Shown here piece by piece: positions 15,190 to 24,018 of a stretch of 64,000 bases of DNA (positions are counted from its first letter, which is position 1; each line of letters begins with the position of its first letter). Under the pieces are notes generated by a model. The model searched no databases. It saw only the letters and a list, made by a program, of their open reading frames with translations, and had not been told where the DNA came from. Source of the DNA: Bacteroidales bacterium UBA6445 (GTDB taxonomy: Bacteria > Bacteroidota > Bacteroidia > Bacteroidales > UBA932). The position numbers and the translations under genes were made by a program. The stretch spans positions 159,326-223,325 of the forward strand of contig DJOF01000021.1 in assembly GCA_002439585.1 (NCBI GenBank), in the 5' to 3' direction.

Positions 15190-17058
15190 ATGAACAAAAA
15201 TACAGTGATCGGCTTTGTGCTGATAGGTGTGATCCTCTTCGGATATACCTGGTATCAGTCGAAGCAATATGAGAAGCAGGCCGCTGTACAGGCCAAAGCG
15301 GATTCCTTGGCACGGGTAGAGAGGCTTATGCAGATGAAGGCCGACAGTGCTGCAGGACTTTTCTCACTAGATACTCTTACAGATGAGAATGCTGTCCCTT
15401 CTGATGTACAGGCAATATATAAGGATTCTCTTCTCGAAAGAGCATATAACTCTGATTCTTCGCTTCTGTCGATTGAGAATGATAGAGTTGCCATCGTCTT
15501 CACGACAAAAGGCGCTCAACCGTATTCTGTAAAGGTCAAGGGCTACAGAAACTATGATAGCACGGATTTGTATCTCTTCAAGGAAGGGGAGAGCCATATG
15601 GGATATTCCATATATGCAGGCGAAAGTATCAATACTGCTGATTTCGTCTTCAATGTGGCAGAAAAGACCGATTCCTCTGTCGTGATGAGGCTTCCTTTCC
15701 GTAACGGAGGATATATAGAGCAGTCATTTGCCCTTGAAGGCGGTTCTTATGTGATGAAGAACTGTCTATCGTTTGTGGGCATGAACGGTATCATCCCACG
15801 CAACGTGTCATATTATGACTTCGATTGGGACGTTACTGTGCCCCGTATGGAGAAAGGTTACCGCAACGAGACCCAGTATTCCAAGATTGATTATTATTTC
15901 GGAGGAGACAAGAGGCCTGAGGAGATCGGAAAAGGGCGAGATGCCTCAAAGAGGGTTGACAACAGGATGGAATGGTTCGCTTTTCAGCAGCAGTTCTTCT
16001 CCGCGATCATGCATCCAGCTGAGCAATTCTCTTCAGGAGAGTTTGCAATCACATTCATTCCTGAGGACGATCCAGGGCACAACCTTATGGCCTGCTCTGC
16101 AAAGATGAGGTCTGACTTCAAGGCTGACAGTGATGTCAAGGTCGAGAATGCATTCTATTTCGGTCCCAACCATTACCAGACGCTCAAGTCATATGACAGG
16201 AAATACGAAAAGATTATTCCGCTTGGAGGATGGATGGTAGGCTGGTTTACCAAGTACATAATCATTCCGCTCTTCAATTTCCTACACAGGTTCATCTCAA
16301 ATTTCGGAATCATCATCCTGTTGATGACTATTTTCATCAAGATCGTGGTTCTGCCGCTTGCTTACAAGTCATATTCATCTACAGCCAAGATGGCTGCGAT
16401 CAAGCCCGAATTGGACAAGCTCAATGCCAAGTATCCAAAGCAGGAAGATGCTCTCAAGAAACAGCAGGCTACAATGGAACTTTACAAAAGGGCAGGCATC
16501 AATCCTATGGGAGGCTGTCTTCCGATGCTTCTGCAGTTCCCTATACTGTGGGCAATGTTCCGTTTCTTCCCAGCTTCAATAGAGTTGCGCCAGCAGTCAT
16601 TCCTTTGGGCAGATGACCTGAGTGCTTATGACTCGATTGTTGATTTCGGTACGAGGTTACCTCTTCTTGGTGATCATATATCTCTCTTCGCCCTGCTGAT
16701 GGCTGTGTCAATGTTCTTCTATTCCAAGATAACGGCACAGGGACAGATGTCAGGCAATGACCCCAATGTAGCTACAATGAGGTTCATGAGCATATGGATG
16801 ATGCCTGTGATGATGTTCTTTATCTGCAACAGCCTGTCTGCAGGACTCAGCTACTATTATCTGTTGTCCAACATCATAACCATGCTTGAGACGTGGATTA
16901 TCCGCAAGTTCTTTGTTCATCCTGAAGAGATTCTTGCCCGTCTAAAGGCGACCGAAGGTAAGGCTATGCCAAAGAGTAAGTGGCAACAGAGACTTGAGGA
17001 AGCACAGAAGATGCAGCGGGAGATGGCAAGACAGCAGGCAAATAAAGCCAGAAAATAA
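15190..17058 (+). CDS. yidC: Membrane protein insertase YidC
   Basis: YidC inserts and folds inner membrane proteins, alone or with SecYEG. The 622-aa protein has the N-terminal helix (TVIGFVLIGVILFGYTWY, residues 5-22) and a large periplasmic domain (about 60-345). The conserved insertase core follows, with IILLMTIFIKIVVLPLAYKSY, GGCLPMLLQFPILWAMFRFF and later helices, and a basic cytoplasmic tail (KMQREMARQQANKARK). The stop overlaps the yggS start by one base (TAATG). Confidence 0.95.
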   Translation: MNKNTVIGFVLIGVILFGYTWYQSKQYEKQAAVQAKADSLARVERLMQMKADSAAGLFSLDTLTDENAVPSDVQAIYKDSLLERAYNSDSSLLSIENDRVAIVFTTKGAQPYSVKVKGYRNYDSTDLYLFKEGESHMGYSIYAGESINTADFVFNVAEKTDSSVVMRLPFRNGGYIEQSFALEGGSYVMKNCLSFVGMNGIIPRNVSYYDFDWDVTVPRMEKGYRNETQYSKIDYYFGGDKRPEEIGKGRDASKRVDNRMEWFAFQQQFFSAIMHPAEQFSSGEFAITFIPEDDPGHNLMACSAKMRSDFKADSDVKVENAFYFGPNHYQTLKSYDRKYEKIIPLGGWMVGWFTKYIIIPLFNFLHRFISNFGIIILLMTIFIKIVVLPLAYKSYSSTAKMAAIKPELDKLNAKYPKQEDALKKQQATMELYKRAGINPMGGCLPMLLQFPILWAMFRFFPASIELRQQSFLWADDLSAYDSIVDFGTRLPLLGDHISLFALLMAVSMFFYSKITAQGQMSGNDPNVATMRFMSIWMMPVMMFFICNSLSAGLSYYYLLSNIITMLETWIIRKFFVHPEEILARLKATEGKAMPKSKWQQRLEEAQKMQREMARQQANKARK

Positions 17059-17717
17059 TGTCTATAGCAGAGGAAATCTCAAAGATCAAAAGTGAACTGC
17101 CACAAGGAATAAGCCTTGTGGCAGTTTCAAAATTCCATCCTGCAGAAGAGATAATGCAGGCATACGATGCAGGGCAGCGTCTTTTTGGCGAAAGCCGGCC
17201 GCAGGAGTTTGAGGCAAAGTGCAAGTCTCTGCCTTCTGACATAAAATGGCATTTCATAGGTCACCTTCAGACCAACAAACTTAAAATGGTGCTTCCCTAT
17301 GCCTGGATGATAGAGTCAGTAGACTCTGTCCATCTCCTCGAAGAAATATGCACGTGGAGTAGGGCTAATGCATTAAGGCCTAAGATCCTGCTTGAGATGC
17401 ATCTTGGTGCCGAAGAGACAAAGCACGGCATGACGGAAGATGAGATCCGCTTAGTATGCGCTGACAGGTCTTGGAGCGAGTGGGTCGAGATATGCGGTCT
17501 TATGGGCATGGCAACCAATACTGATGATGAGAGCATTATCCGTTCGGATTTTTCAAGAATTGCAGCATTGAAAGATGATATAGCAGCCTCTCTATCAAGC
17601 GATAGTTCGTTCAAGGAGCTGTCCATCGGTATGTCCGGAGACTACAAGATTGCTATAGAATACGGGGCGACAATCGTCCGCATCGGTACTCTTATCTTCG
17701 GACCGAGGGAATATTGA
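17058..17717 (+). CDS. yggS: YggS-family pyridoxal phosphate homeostasis protein
   Basis: This 219-aa protein binds PLP without known catalysis and helps balance vitamin B6 and amino acid pools. Motifs are LVAVSKFHPAEEI with the PLP lysine, LFGESRPQEFEAK (FGEN is usual; here FGES), KWHFIGHLQTNK, and the C-terminal phosphate-binding IVRIGTLIFG. Length is slightly below the usual 230. It is the last gene of the DUF349-yidC unit and faces lpxB across 30 nt with no clear terminator. Confidence 0.9.
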   Translation: MSIAEEISKIKSELPQGISLVAVSKFHPAEEIMQAYDAGQRLFGESRPQEFEAKCKSLPSDIKWHFIGHLQTNKLKMVLPYAWMIESVDSVHLLEEICTWSRANALRPKILLEMHLGAEETKHGMTEDEIRLVCADRSWSEWVEICGLMGMATNTDDESIIRSDFSRIAALKDDIAASLSSDSSFKELSIGMSGDYKIAIEYGATIVRIGTLIFGPREY

Positions 17718-17747
17718 AGTATTTAGTGCTTGAACATCGAAGTAAGG

Positions 17748-18941
17748 CTATCCCTGATTCGGGGTAGCAGGGCATTGTCTCGTCACAAGGCATTCTGTCA
17801 TAGCCTTTGCAACTGCTGCAGAAGCTCCTCTTCCTCCAAGGCTTTCCCTTATTTCCTTGTAACCCTCTTCCATAGTAGTGCGGTACTCCTTGTCTTCAAG
17901 TATCCGTATAACTTCATTGAGCACATTTTCAGGGGTGAAGTAATACTGCAGCAACTCTCGAAAACACTGTCTTCCGAGTATAAGATTGCCGAGACTTATG
18001 AATTTCACTTTGATTATCTGCTTTGCTATTGCGAAATTAAGCATCATACCGCTATATGCCACAACCTGAGGAGTTCCGATGAGTGCAGTCTCCAATGAGG
18101 CAGTCCCTGAATTGACTACGGCTGCCCTTGCCTGTCTTATTGTACCGTAACTGTCTCCGAATATGAGGCTTACATATTCTTCGCGTCCACGCATCCAAGC
18201 AGAATAATCTTCCTCTGTTGCTGAAGGAGCTCCAGCCACAATGAAGCGGTAGTTGCTGTATGCTGGCATGGAATGCATTAGGTCGGCGAATTTCATGTAT
18301 ACGGGCATCATGGACGATATCTCGCCTTTGCGGGATCCGGCAAGCAGTGCGATCTTAGGGCAATCCGGCAGTCTATGAAGGGAATTGAAGCTTTCTGAGC
18401 TCTCATTCATCGCAGGGGAGTTGTCCACAGCATCTATAAGCGGATTACCTTTATATATGAAGTCAATTCCTTTCTTTGTGAAATAAGGAATCTCGAAGGG
18501 AAAGACGATGAAAAGCCGGTCTACATACTTTTTTAACTTCCGGATACGTCCCTCACGTGATGCCCATACCTTGGGTGCAATGTAGTAGAATACTTTAAAG
18601 CCCTCTTTATGCGCAAACTCGGCAACCCTGAAATTGAATCCCGGATAATCTATGAGAATCACGACGTCGGGCTTCCAGGTCATGATGTCGCGGCAGCAAT
18701 CCCGGAATTTGCGCAAATAAGAAGACGCATTGGTCACAATCTGCACGAAGCCGATGACAGCCCCGTCCTTATAGTCATGCACGAGTCCCTCACCGCTTTG
18801 GTTTGCTCTATATACAGCGTTCATCAGCCGGCCGCCCCAAAATCGTATGTCAGCCTTGGGATCTTCCTTGTAAAGTCCTTTCATTAAGTTGGAGCCGTGC
18901 AGATCTCCGGAGGCTTCGCCTGCAATGATATAATATTTCAT
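17748..18941 (-). CDS. lpxB: Lipid-A-disaccharide synthase
   Basis: LpxB joins UDP-diacylglucosamine and lipid X to form the lipid A disaccharide at the inner membrane. The 397-aa protein starts MKYYIIAGEASGDLHGSNLM, the family signature. It also carries RFWGGRLM, VILIDYPGFNFRVAEFAHKEG, YYIAPKVWASREGRI, LLAGSRKGEI and VVNSGTASLETALIGTPQVV. This marks a Gram-negative envelope. surE lies 5 nt upstream, so they form an operon. Confidence 0.95.
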   Translation of the reverse strand: MKYYIIAGEASGDLHGSNLMKGLYKEDPKADIRFWGGRLMNAVYRANQSGEGLVHDYKDGAVIGFVQIVTNASSYLRKFRDCCRDIMTWKPDVVILIDYPGFNFRVAEFAHKEGFKVFYYIAPKVWASREGRIRKLKKYVDRLFIVFPFEIPYFTKKGIDFIYKGNPLIDAVDNSPAMNESSESFNSLHRLPDCPKIALLAGSRKGEISSMMPVYMKFADLMHSMPAYSNYRFIVAGAPSATEEDYSAWMRGREEYVSLIFGDSYGTIRQARAAVVNSGTASLETALIGTPQVVAYSGMMLNFAIAKQIIKVKFISLGNLILGRQCFRELLQYYFTPENVLNEVIRILEDKEYRTTMEEGYKEIRESLGGRGASAAVAKAMTECLVTRQCPATPNQG

Positions 18942-18946
18942 GTCTT

Positions 18947-19795
18947 TTAGTCTGCGAAATCAGTCTCAATCCCGTTCTCTTCGAGCCTGTGTAGTTCAGC
19001 ATAGTCAGTCGTATCTATATTGCAGGGAGTCACGGATATATATCCGTTCTGGATTATATGGTGGTCAGCCTTCTGCGAATCTCTGTCATCGTCTATGAAA
19101 TCACCGACCATCATGTAGAGTTTCTCTCCGGCCTCGCATTTTGGCTCTGAACTTTGTCCGAGCATTTCCGGGGTGATTCCGTGCTTGCTGAATACCTTTG
19201 GATCCCACTCTCTAAATTCGCGTTCCCAATGCCCGAGTCCCTGATAGCCTGCCCTTATGCCACGTATGTCACAGGCTGGTATGTCTGGGAAATTGATATT
19301 GTAATAGATACCCTTTCTTGTTGGACGCGAATCCATGAGGCTGTGGAATATCTGTGGAAAAAACTGCTCTACTGCTGAGAAATCCGCATCAGGATCTATA
19401 GTTGAGAGGGATACCCCGAATGAAGGTATGCCGCAAAGAGCTCCCTCCTGAGCTGCACCCAATGTTCCAGAATAACAGGCTCCGCTGGATACGTTGGAGC
19501 CATGATTTATCCCACTTACAATGACGTCCGGCTTCTTGTGAAGGAACTGCATGTTAAGACCGAATTTGATACAGCTTGTTGGAGTGGCGTCAAGATATGA
19601 CCAGTGTCCAGGCTTCTCATCTGGAAGGGACTTGTATGCTATCTGCTTGAGCCCCAACGATACGGCCATTCCCATTCCTGACTGGTGGTGCTTGGGGGCA
19701 ATGACAGTGACATTGCCAAATTGGCACATTATGCCTGCCAGAATGTGGATTCCCTTGGCTTTGTAGCCGTCATCATTGGTTATTAAAATCTCCAT
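18947..19795 (-). CDS. surE: 5'/3'-nucleotidase SurE
   Basis: SurE is a metal-dependent nucleoside monophosphatase of stationary-phase survival. The 282-aa protein opens with MEILITNDDGYKAKGI, containing the metal-binding NDDG. Further motifs are VIAPKHHQSGMGMAVS, PTSCIKFGL, DVIVSGINHGSNVS and YSGTLGAAQEGALCGIPSFGVS. I used the ATG at 19795 rather than the one 9 nt upstream, since the family normally starts directly before the first strand. It is the first gene of the surE-lpxB unit. Confidence 0.93.
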   Translation of the reverse strand: MEILITNDDGYKAKGIHILAGIMCQFGNVTVIAPKHHQSGMGMAVSLGLKQIAYKSLPDEKPGHWSYLDATPTSCIKFGLNMQFLHKKPDVIVSGINHGSNVSSGACYSGTLGAAQEGALCGIPSFGVSLSTIDPDADFSAVEQFFPQIFHSLMDSRPTRKGIYYNINFPDIPACDIRGIRAGYQGLGHWEREFREWDPKVFSKHGITPEMLGQSSEPKCEAGEKLYMMVGDFIDDDRDSQKADHHIIQNGYISVTPCNIDTTDYAELHRLEENGIETDFAD

Positions 19796-19874
19796 ATGTC
19801 GCAATTTGTATAGCCGTCTAGAACCTTGAGGATTCTAAACGATATAGAAGTTTATATCTTATCAAATTTTCTAG

Positions 19875-19882
19875 CAAAGATA
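19875..19882 (-). promoter_or_regulatory. -7 box of surE-lpxB
   Basis: TATCTTTG on the minus strand, about 80 nt before the surE start and back to back with the gapA promoter. Confidence 0.4.
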
Positions 19883-19904
19883 GGCAAATATTCATTTTTT
19901 TGCC

Positions 19905-19912
19905 TATTTTTG
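19905..19912 (+). promoter_or_regulatory. -7 box of gapA
   Basis: TATTTTTG, giving a leader of about 95 nt. The leader contains a TACGG/CCGTA hairpin at 19949-19965. Confidence 0.45.
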
Positions 19913-20011
19913 CACCGTTTTTGCAGGTATGGGCATGGCGTCTAGAAATACGGCAAGTTTCCGTACCTGGACACAGAGAAGAAAGTTAAACTTCATTAAA
20001 TATTTGTAACA

Positions 20012-21010
20012 ATGGTAAAACTTGGTATTAACGGATTTGGCCGTATCGGCCGTATGGTTTTCCGTGCTGCCGTTGAGAATTTCCCTCACGACATCGAAGT
20101 TGTAGGTATCAACGATCTTCTTGATCCTGATTATCTTGCCTACATGCTCAAGTTCGATTCTGTACATGGTGCATTCAAAGGCGAAGTAGCTGTTGAGAAC
20201 GGTACGCTTATAGTAAACGGCAAGAAGATCCGCCTTACCGCTGAGATGGATCCGGCTAACCTCAAATGGAACGAAGTAGGTGCAGATGTAGTTGTTGAGT
20301 CAACCGGTCTTTTCCTTACTGACGAGAAAGCTCGCAAGCACATCCAGGCTGGTGCTAAGAAGGTCATCATGTCAGCTCCTTCAAAGGATGATACTCCTAT
20401 GTTTGTCTTCGGTGTAAACGACAAGACATACGCTGGTCAGGATATCATCTCCAACGCATCTTGTACAACCAACTGTCTTGCTCCTATTTCCAAGGTTCTT
20501 GACGAGAAGTTCGGTATCGTACGTGGTCTTATGACAACAGTACACGCTGCAACAGCAACTCAGAAGACTGTTGATGGCCCTTCAAAGAAAGACTGGAGAG
20601 GTGGCCGTGGTATACTTGAGAACATCATCCCTTCTACAACAGGTGCAGCAAAAGCTGTAGGCAAGGTTCTTCCTCAGCTCAACGGCAAGTTGACAGGTAT
20701 GTCACTCCGTGTTCCTACATCTGATGTTTCTTTCGTAGACCTTACTGTAGAGCTTGCTAAGCCTACTACTTACGAGGAGATCTGCAAGGCAATGAAAGAG
20801 GCTTCTGAGGGCGAGCTTAAGGGTGTTCTCGGATACACCAACGAGGCTGTCGTTTCTACAGACTTCCGTGGCAACTCTCATACCTCTATCTTCGATGAGA
20901 AGGCTGGTATCCAGCTCGATCCTACATTCGTAAAGGTATGCTCTTGGTATGACAACGAGTGGGGTTATTCTAACAAGGTTCTTGAGATGGCTCGCGTTAT
21001 CTCCAAGTAA
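20012..21010 (+). CDS. gapA: Glyceraldehyde-3-phosphate dehydrogenase
   Basis: GapA converts glyceraldehyde-3-phosphate to 1,3-bisphosphoglycerate. The 332-aa protein has the NAD-binding start VKLGINGFGRIGRMVF, the catalytic C151 in SNASCTTNCLAP and H178 in TTVHAATATQ. WYDNEWGYSNKV lies near the end. Codon use is visibly stronger than in its neighbours (many GGT, CGT, AAC, GCT), as expected of a very highly expressed gene. It stands alone between a promoter and a clear terminator. Confidence 0.97.
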   Translation: MVKLGINGFGRIGRMVFRAAVENFPHDIEVVGINDLLDPDYLAYMLKFDSVHGAFKGEVAVENGTLIVNGKKIRLTAEMDPANLKWNEVGADVVVESTGLFLTDEKARKHIQAGAKKVIMSAPSKDDTPMFVFGVNDKTYAGQDIISNASCTTNCLAPISKVLDEKFGIVRGLMTTVHAATATQKTVDGPSKKDWRGGRGILENIIPSTTGAAKAVGKVLPQLNGKLTGMSLRVPTSDVSFVDLTVELAKPTTYEEICKAMKEASEGELKGVLGYTNEAVVSTDFRGNSHTSIFDEKAGIQLDPTFVKVCSWYDNEWGYSNKVLEMARVISK

Positions 21011-21029
21011 TCCAGCTATATAAAGCATT

Positions 21030-21059
21030 AAGCCGGTCCTATATTAGGATCGGCTTTTT
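21030..21059 (+). terminator. Intrinsic terminator of gapA
   Basis: AGCCGGTCCTA pairs with TAGGATCGGCT around a 3-nt loop and runs into TTTTTT, 20 nt after the gapA stop. Confidence 0.9.
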
Positions 21060-21096
21060 TGTATAGTAGTATTTGGGCTATCTGTTTATTGTCATA

Positions 21097-21200
21097 GATG
21101 TCTTTTCTGTCCGATAGTGATGTCTTTTCTGTCCGATAATCGACATATACACATTACTATATCATGAAGGATACGGCTTACTGTATCATGAAGGATATGG
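21097..21200. repeat. Two pairs of short tandem repeats between gapA and pssA
   Basis: GATGTCTTTTCTGTCCGATA occurs at 21097-21116 and again, unchanged, at 21119-21138 (period 22). TATCATGAAGGATAyGG occurs at 21160-21176 and 21184-21200 (period 24). Both pairs lie in the 203-bp gap where gapA and pssA converge. I see no gene here. Confidence 0.7.
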
Positions 21201-21213
21201 CAATAATGACAGT

Positions 21214-21927
21214 CTATCTGCGTATAAAACAGGAAACTACGTTCATAAGTATATATATGCAGAAAAGAGAGAATATGGCGAGAGACCAATTCTCACCCAA
21301 CAACAGAACCCCTATAAATACAGGAACAATGATGCTGACAAAGCCTATTCTCATTATTTTCGTATGAGCATCAGTCTTGATGTTCTTTCCGAATTTCATC
21401 CCGAACATCGGAATCTCGCTGACTAAGAGGGCAGAGAGAATGACAGACATAATGGCTATCAGCCATACATCTATTGTTGCCATCTCAACACCGGCTTCTG
21501 ATATGAATATATAATATGACAGAGAGCCACATATCATTGCGCAGGCCGGAGTAGGAAGGCCAATGAAGTTCTCATGCTGCCTTTCGTCTATATTGAACTT
21601 GGCAAGACGAAGAGCCGAGAATACAACTATCGCAAGAGGAATGTATTGCAGGTATACCGGCTGTCCTTCCAGACTCTTGAATAGCATCAGGGACGGTAGA
21701 AGTCCGAAACTGACAAGATCTGATAGAGAGTCGAGTTCCTTGCCGATGTCTGAATATTTGCCGAGAAGTCGTGCTGACATGCCGTCCAGAAAATCGAATG
21801 CTGCGGCTGCAAGCATGAGTAGGAAAGCTATGTCCGGCCGCCCTTGCATTGTGAAAATCACTCCAATGCTGCCAGATAGCAGATTCATGGATGTGATTGC
21901 GTTGGGAATGTGCTTTGTTATCTGCAT
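21214..21927 (-). CDS. pssA: CDP-diacylglycerol-serine O-phosphatidyltransferase
   Basis: PssA makes phosphatidylserine, precursor of phosphatidylethanolamine, at the inner membrane. The 237-aa protein has the CDP-alcohol phosphatidyltransferase motif D45..DG(48-49)..AR(52-53)...G62...D66...D70 in full, and about six to eight membrane helices. Length and motif suit the integral-membrane PssA of Bacteroidota. It lies 3 nt after the C1 peptidase stop, so the two are co-transcribed. Confidence 0.9.
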   Translation of the reverse strand: MQITKHIPNAITSMNLLSGSIGVIFTMQGRPDIAFLLMLAAAAFDFLDGMSARLLGKYSDIGKELDSLSDLVSFGLLPSLMLFKSLEGQPVYLQYIPLAIVVFSALRLAKFNIDERQHENFIGLPTPACAMICGSLSYYIFISEAGVEMATIDVWLIAIMSVILSALLVSEIPMFGMKFGKNIKTDAHTKIMRIGFVSIIVPVFIGVLLLGENWSLAIFSLFCIYILMNVVSCFIRR

Positions 21928-21930
21928 CGC

Positions 21931-23127
21931 TTATCTGCCAAGCTTCCTCATAATTGACGAAGGTACTGCGTCCTTGTGCATAATTATCGACATGGATTTA
22001 CCCTTGACGAATGCCTCGGATACATACCATATGCCATCGTATGCGCCAGTTTTGCCCCAGGAATTCTTAACCATATAGAACTTGTTACCGTTCTGGTCTT
22101 TTGCTATGCCGAAAATCTGCATTCCATGATCGTCTGTAGTGGTCTTCTCATCATAACCTTTCTGCCTGAACTCCTGCGTGGGGACAATCTCCTCGATTGC
22201 AGTAGCGCTCTTCTCAGGTTGCTCGCCTTCTTTGCCTACCCATTTCTCCTGATCCGATCCGGAGGTCTTATCCACCTCTTTTACAAGGATTCCGAGACCG
22301 TCTCTCGTGAAGCCCTTCTCACTTACATCAGTACCCCATGAGACTGTATATCCTTTCTCTATCGCATTGTCGATAGCCTCCATAAACTCATCTATAGGGA
22401 TGTTCCAGTCTGAGTCATATCTCCAGTTGTCGCATACCTCAAGAACAACTTTGTGATAGAAAGGATGGTGAGTGAATGAAGTAAAGGATACATAGTTGTC
22501 AGGGTTTATCTTGTAGTGATCTCTATACTCCTCCGGAGTCCAGGTCTGTCCGTTCCATTCGAAACTCTCTGGACATTCTCCGAGATAAGCGTCCATTATG
22601 CCCTTGAAACCCTTCTTCCAAGCAGTGGAAAGTTTCTTGTTGGGGTTGGATGCGATAGCCTCTACATATGCTTTGGCTACAGCATCAAGCTCATTGTGAA
22701 CAGGTAGCTTCGTGCCATAGTTGAGACCTTGCTGCACCTGCTGGGGTACAAGCCCGTAGTCGGTGACAACGTGCATGACGTCAGCGGATTCGCTTCCGGC
22801 TGAGAATGTAAGATTGCCATCAAGCCTGACATATTTCTCAGCCCTATCTTGATAAGAGTGGCTTACAACGAACATCTCGGCAAAATCCGGATATTGAGTC
22901 GTGTCAGTGATATTGCAGAGACGGATAGCCTCAGACTCGAGGAAACCCAATGTGGAGAAACACCAGCATGTGCCTGATCTATATTGGTTCTTGACTGGAG
23001 TTATGGGATTGGCCTTGACTGTCGTGAACTTGTAGTCTTCTGTTTTGGGTACCGGCACAGCGGCAAATGCAGCCGATGGCACGATGCAGCAAAGTGCGCA
23101 GAGCACGGGAATGAGTCTGTTCTTCAT
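21931..23127 (-). CDS. Secreted C1 (bleomycin hydrolase/aminopeptidase C-like) cysteine peptidase
   Basis: The 398-aa protein has an Sec signal peptide (MKNRLIPVLCALCCIVPSAA, cleavage near AFA|AV). Papain-fold C1 motifs follow: the oxyanion Q48 and nucleophile C54 in NQYRSGTCW, the catalytic His in DDHGMQIFG and Asn in KNSWGKTG. It resembles PepC/bleomycin hydrolase but is exported, so a peptidase role in the periplasm or outside is inferred. I chose the ATG at 23127, since the one at 23151 falls inside the TAAATTTG promoter box. pssA follows in the same unit. Confidence 0.85.
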   Translation of the reverse strand: MKNRLIPVLCALCCIVPSAAFAAVPVPKTEDYKFTTVKANPITPVKNQYRSGTCWCFSTLGFLESEAIRLCNITDTTQYPDFAEMFVVSHSYQDRAEKYVRLDGNLTFSAGSESADVMHVVTDYGLVPQQVQQGLNYGTKLPVHNELDAVAKAYVEAIASNPNKKLSTAWKKGFKGIMDAYLGECPESFEWNGQTWTPEEYRDHYKINPDNYVSFTSFTHHPFYHKVVLEVCDNWRYDSDWNIPIDEFMEAIDNAIEKGYTVSWGTDVSEKGFTRDGLGILVKEVDKTSGSDQEKWVGKEGEQPEKSATAIEEIVPTQEFRQKGYDEKTTTDDHGMQIFGIAKDQNGNKFYMVKNSWGKTGAYDGIWYVSEAFVKGKSMSIIMHKDAVPSSIMRKLGR

Positions 23128-23148
23128 TGATCGAATTAATTGTTTATA

Positions 23149-23156
23149 CAAATTTA
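23149..23156 (-). promoter_or_regulatory. -7 box of the C1 peptidase-pssA unit
   Basis: TAAATTTG on the minus strand, 21 nt before the chosen start codon. It abuts repeat copy B, which would supply the upstream promoter sequence. Confidence 0.5.
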
Positions 23157-23162
23157 GCTAAA

Positions 23163-23324
23163 TTAGAGGCTGTTTTGAAATGATTCCCGAATTTTATTAT
23201 GAGGATTTTTAGAAGCAGTTTCGACTTTGGAAGAAGGAGCGTACTGGAGGTACCGGGCTGATGACAAAGATGAAAATGGACGGAAAGGATTATAAGAGAC
23301 GAATCATTTCGAAACAGCTTCTTA
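23163..23324. mobile_element. Dispersed structured repeat, copy B (complete, MITE-like)
   Basis: This 162-bp element is bounded by 24-bp imperfect terminal inverted repeats (23163-23186 and 23301-23324, 21 of 24 positions pairing), starting TTAGAGGCTGTTTTGAAATG. The interior holds TGAGGAT, GAAGAAGGAGCGTAC, a small GTAC/GTAC hairpin and CTGATGACAAAG. It has no coding capacity. It fills the gap between two divergent genes. Homologous interiors occur at 13210-13337 and 55697-55843. Mobility is inferred from the ends and copy number; no transposase is present in the window. Confidence 0.7.
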
Positions 23325-23343
23325 GTAAAACTAAAGAAACATT

Positions 23344-24018
23344 ATGAAGACTTACAGGATATTGTACATACACGGAATGGGCGGAGGCAAAGACAGCCGT
23401 ATACCGGCCTTTCTCTCAGAACATCTTGACAATTGCCTTCCACAGGGCTCAGACTGCCATATTGAAACCATCGTAAGGACCTATGACATAGATCCGGATA
23501 TTGCCTGGGAGCAGATATCATCTTGGTTCAAAGAGATTGCCCCTGATCTTGTCATAGGGGAGTCTCTCGGATCACTGCATGCTGCAAGACTCACAGGGGT
23601 TCCACATCTTTTCGTATCTCCGGCATTTGGAGCGGCTACATGGATGTCAATTGCAAGTTATATTCCGGGGGCAGCCAAGTTGATGCGCCATATTTTCAAG
23701 CCTAAGACAGGGGAGAGACAGGTCTTGGAATTTACAAGTAGAATATTGTCTCATTACAGGGGCTTGAGGAAGATTGTCATAGATTGCAGCCCGTCGCATG
23801 GGGGTAAAGACCTGTTTTATGCATTCTTCGGCACGGATGATAGCTACCGCCGAAGTGGGGTTGTAAGCATTCGGTCGTGGAGAAAGTATTTCGGCAGTGA
23901 CACCTATAATATATATAGAGGCACTCATTTCATGGAAGAAGAGTACCTCTATACTATGCTTATGCCGAAAATAATCGCTGTGCTCGGTCTGTCAGTGAAA
24001 GCTTCTGTATTGTCTTAG
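23344..24018 (+). CDS. YqiA-type alpha/beta hydrolase (predicted esterase)
   Basis: The 224-aa protein begins MKTYRILYIHGMGGGKDSRI, with the HGMGG oxyanion region. It has the nucleophile elbow GESLGS (LVIGESLGSLHAARL) and a late RGTHFMEEEY that could supply the catalytic His. This fits small YqiA/UPF0227-like esterases of the alpha/beta hydrolase fold. The substrate is unknown. It lies just after repeat copy B, and its last 27 bp overlap the convergent aminotransferase gene. Confidence 0.7.
   Translation: MKTYRILYIHGMGGGKDSRIPAFLSEHLDNCLPQGSDCHIETIVRTYDIDPDIAWEQISSWFKEIAPDLVIGESLGSLHAARLTGVPHLFVSPAFGAATWMSIASYIPGAAKLMRHIFKPKTGERQVLEFTSRILSHYRGLRKIVIDCSPSHGGKDLFYAFFGTDDSYRRSGVVSIRSWRKYFGSDTYNIYRGTHFMEEEYLYTMLMPKIIAVLGLSVKASVLS

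Noticed and set aside
23163..23324. An insertion sequence with its own transposase
   Set aside because: The element is only 162 bp, with no open frame; only a non-autonomous element or structured repeat can be claimed.
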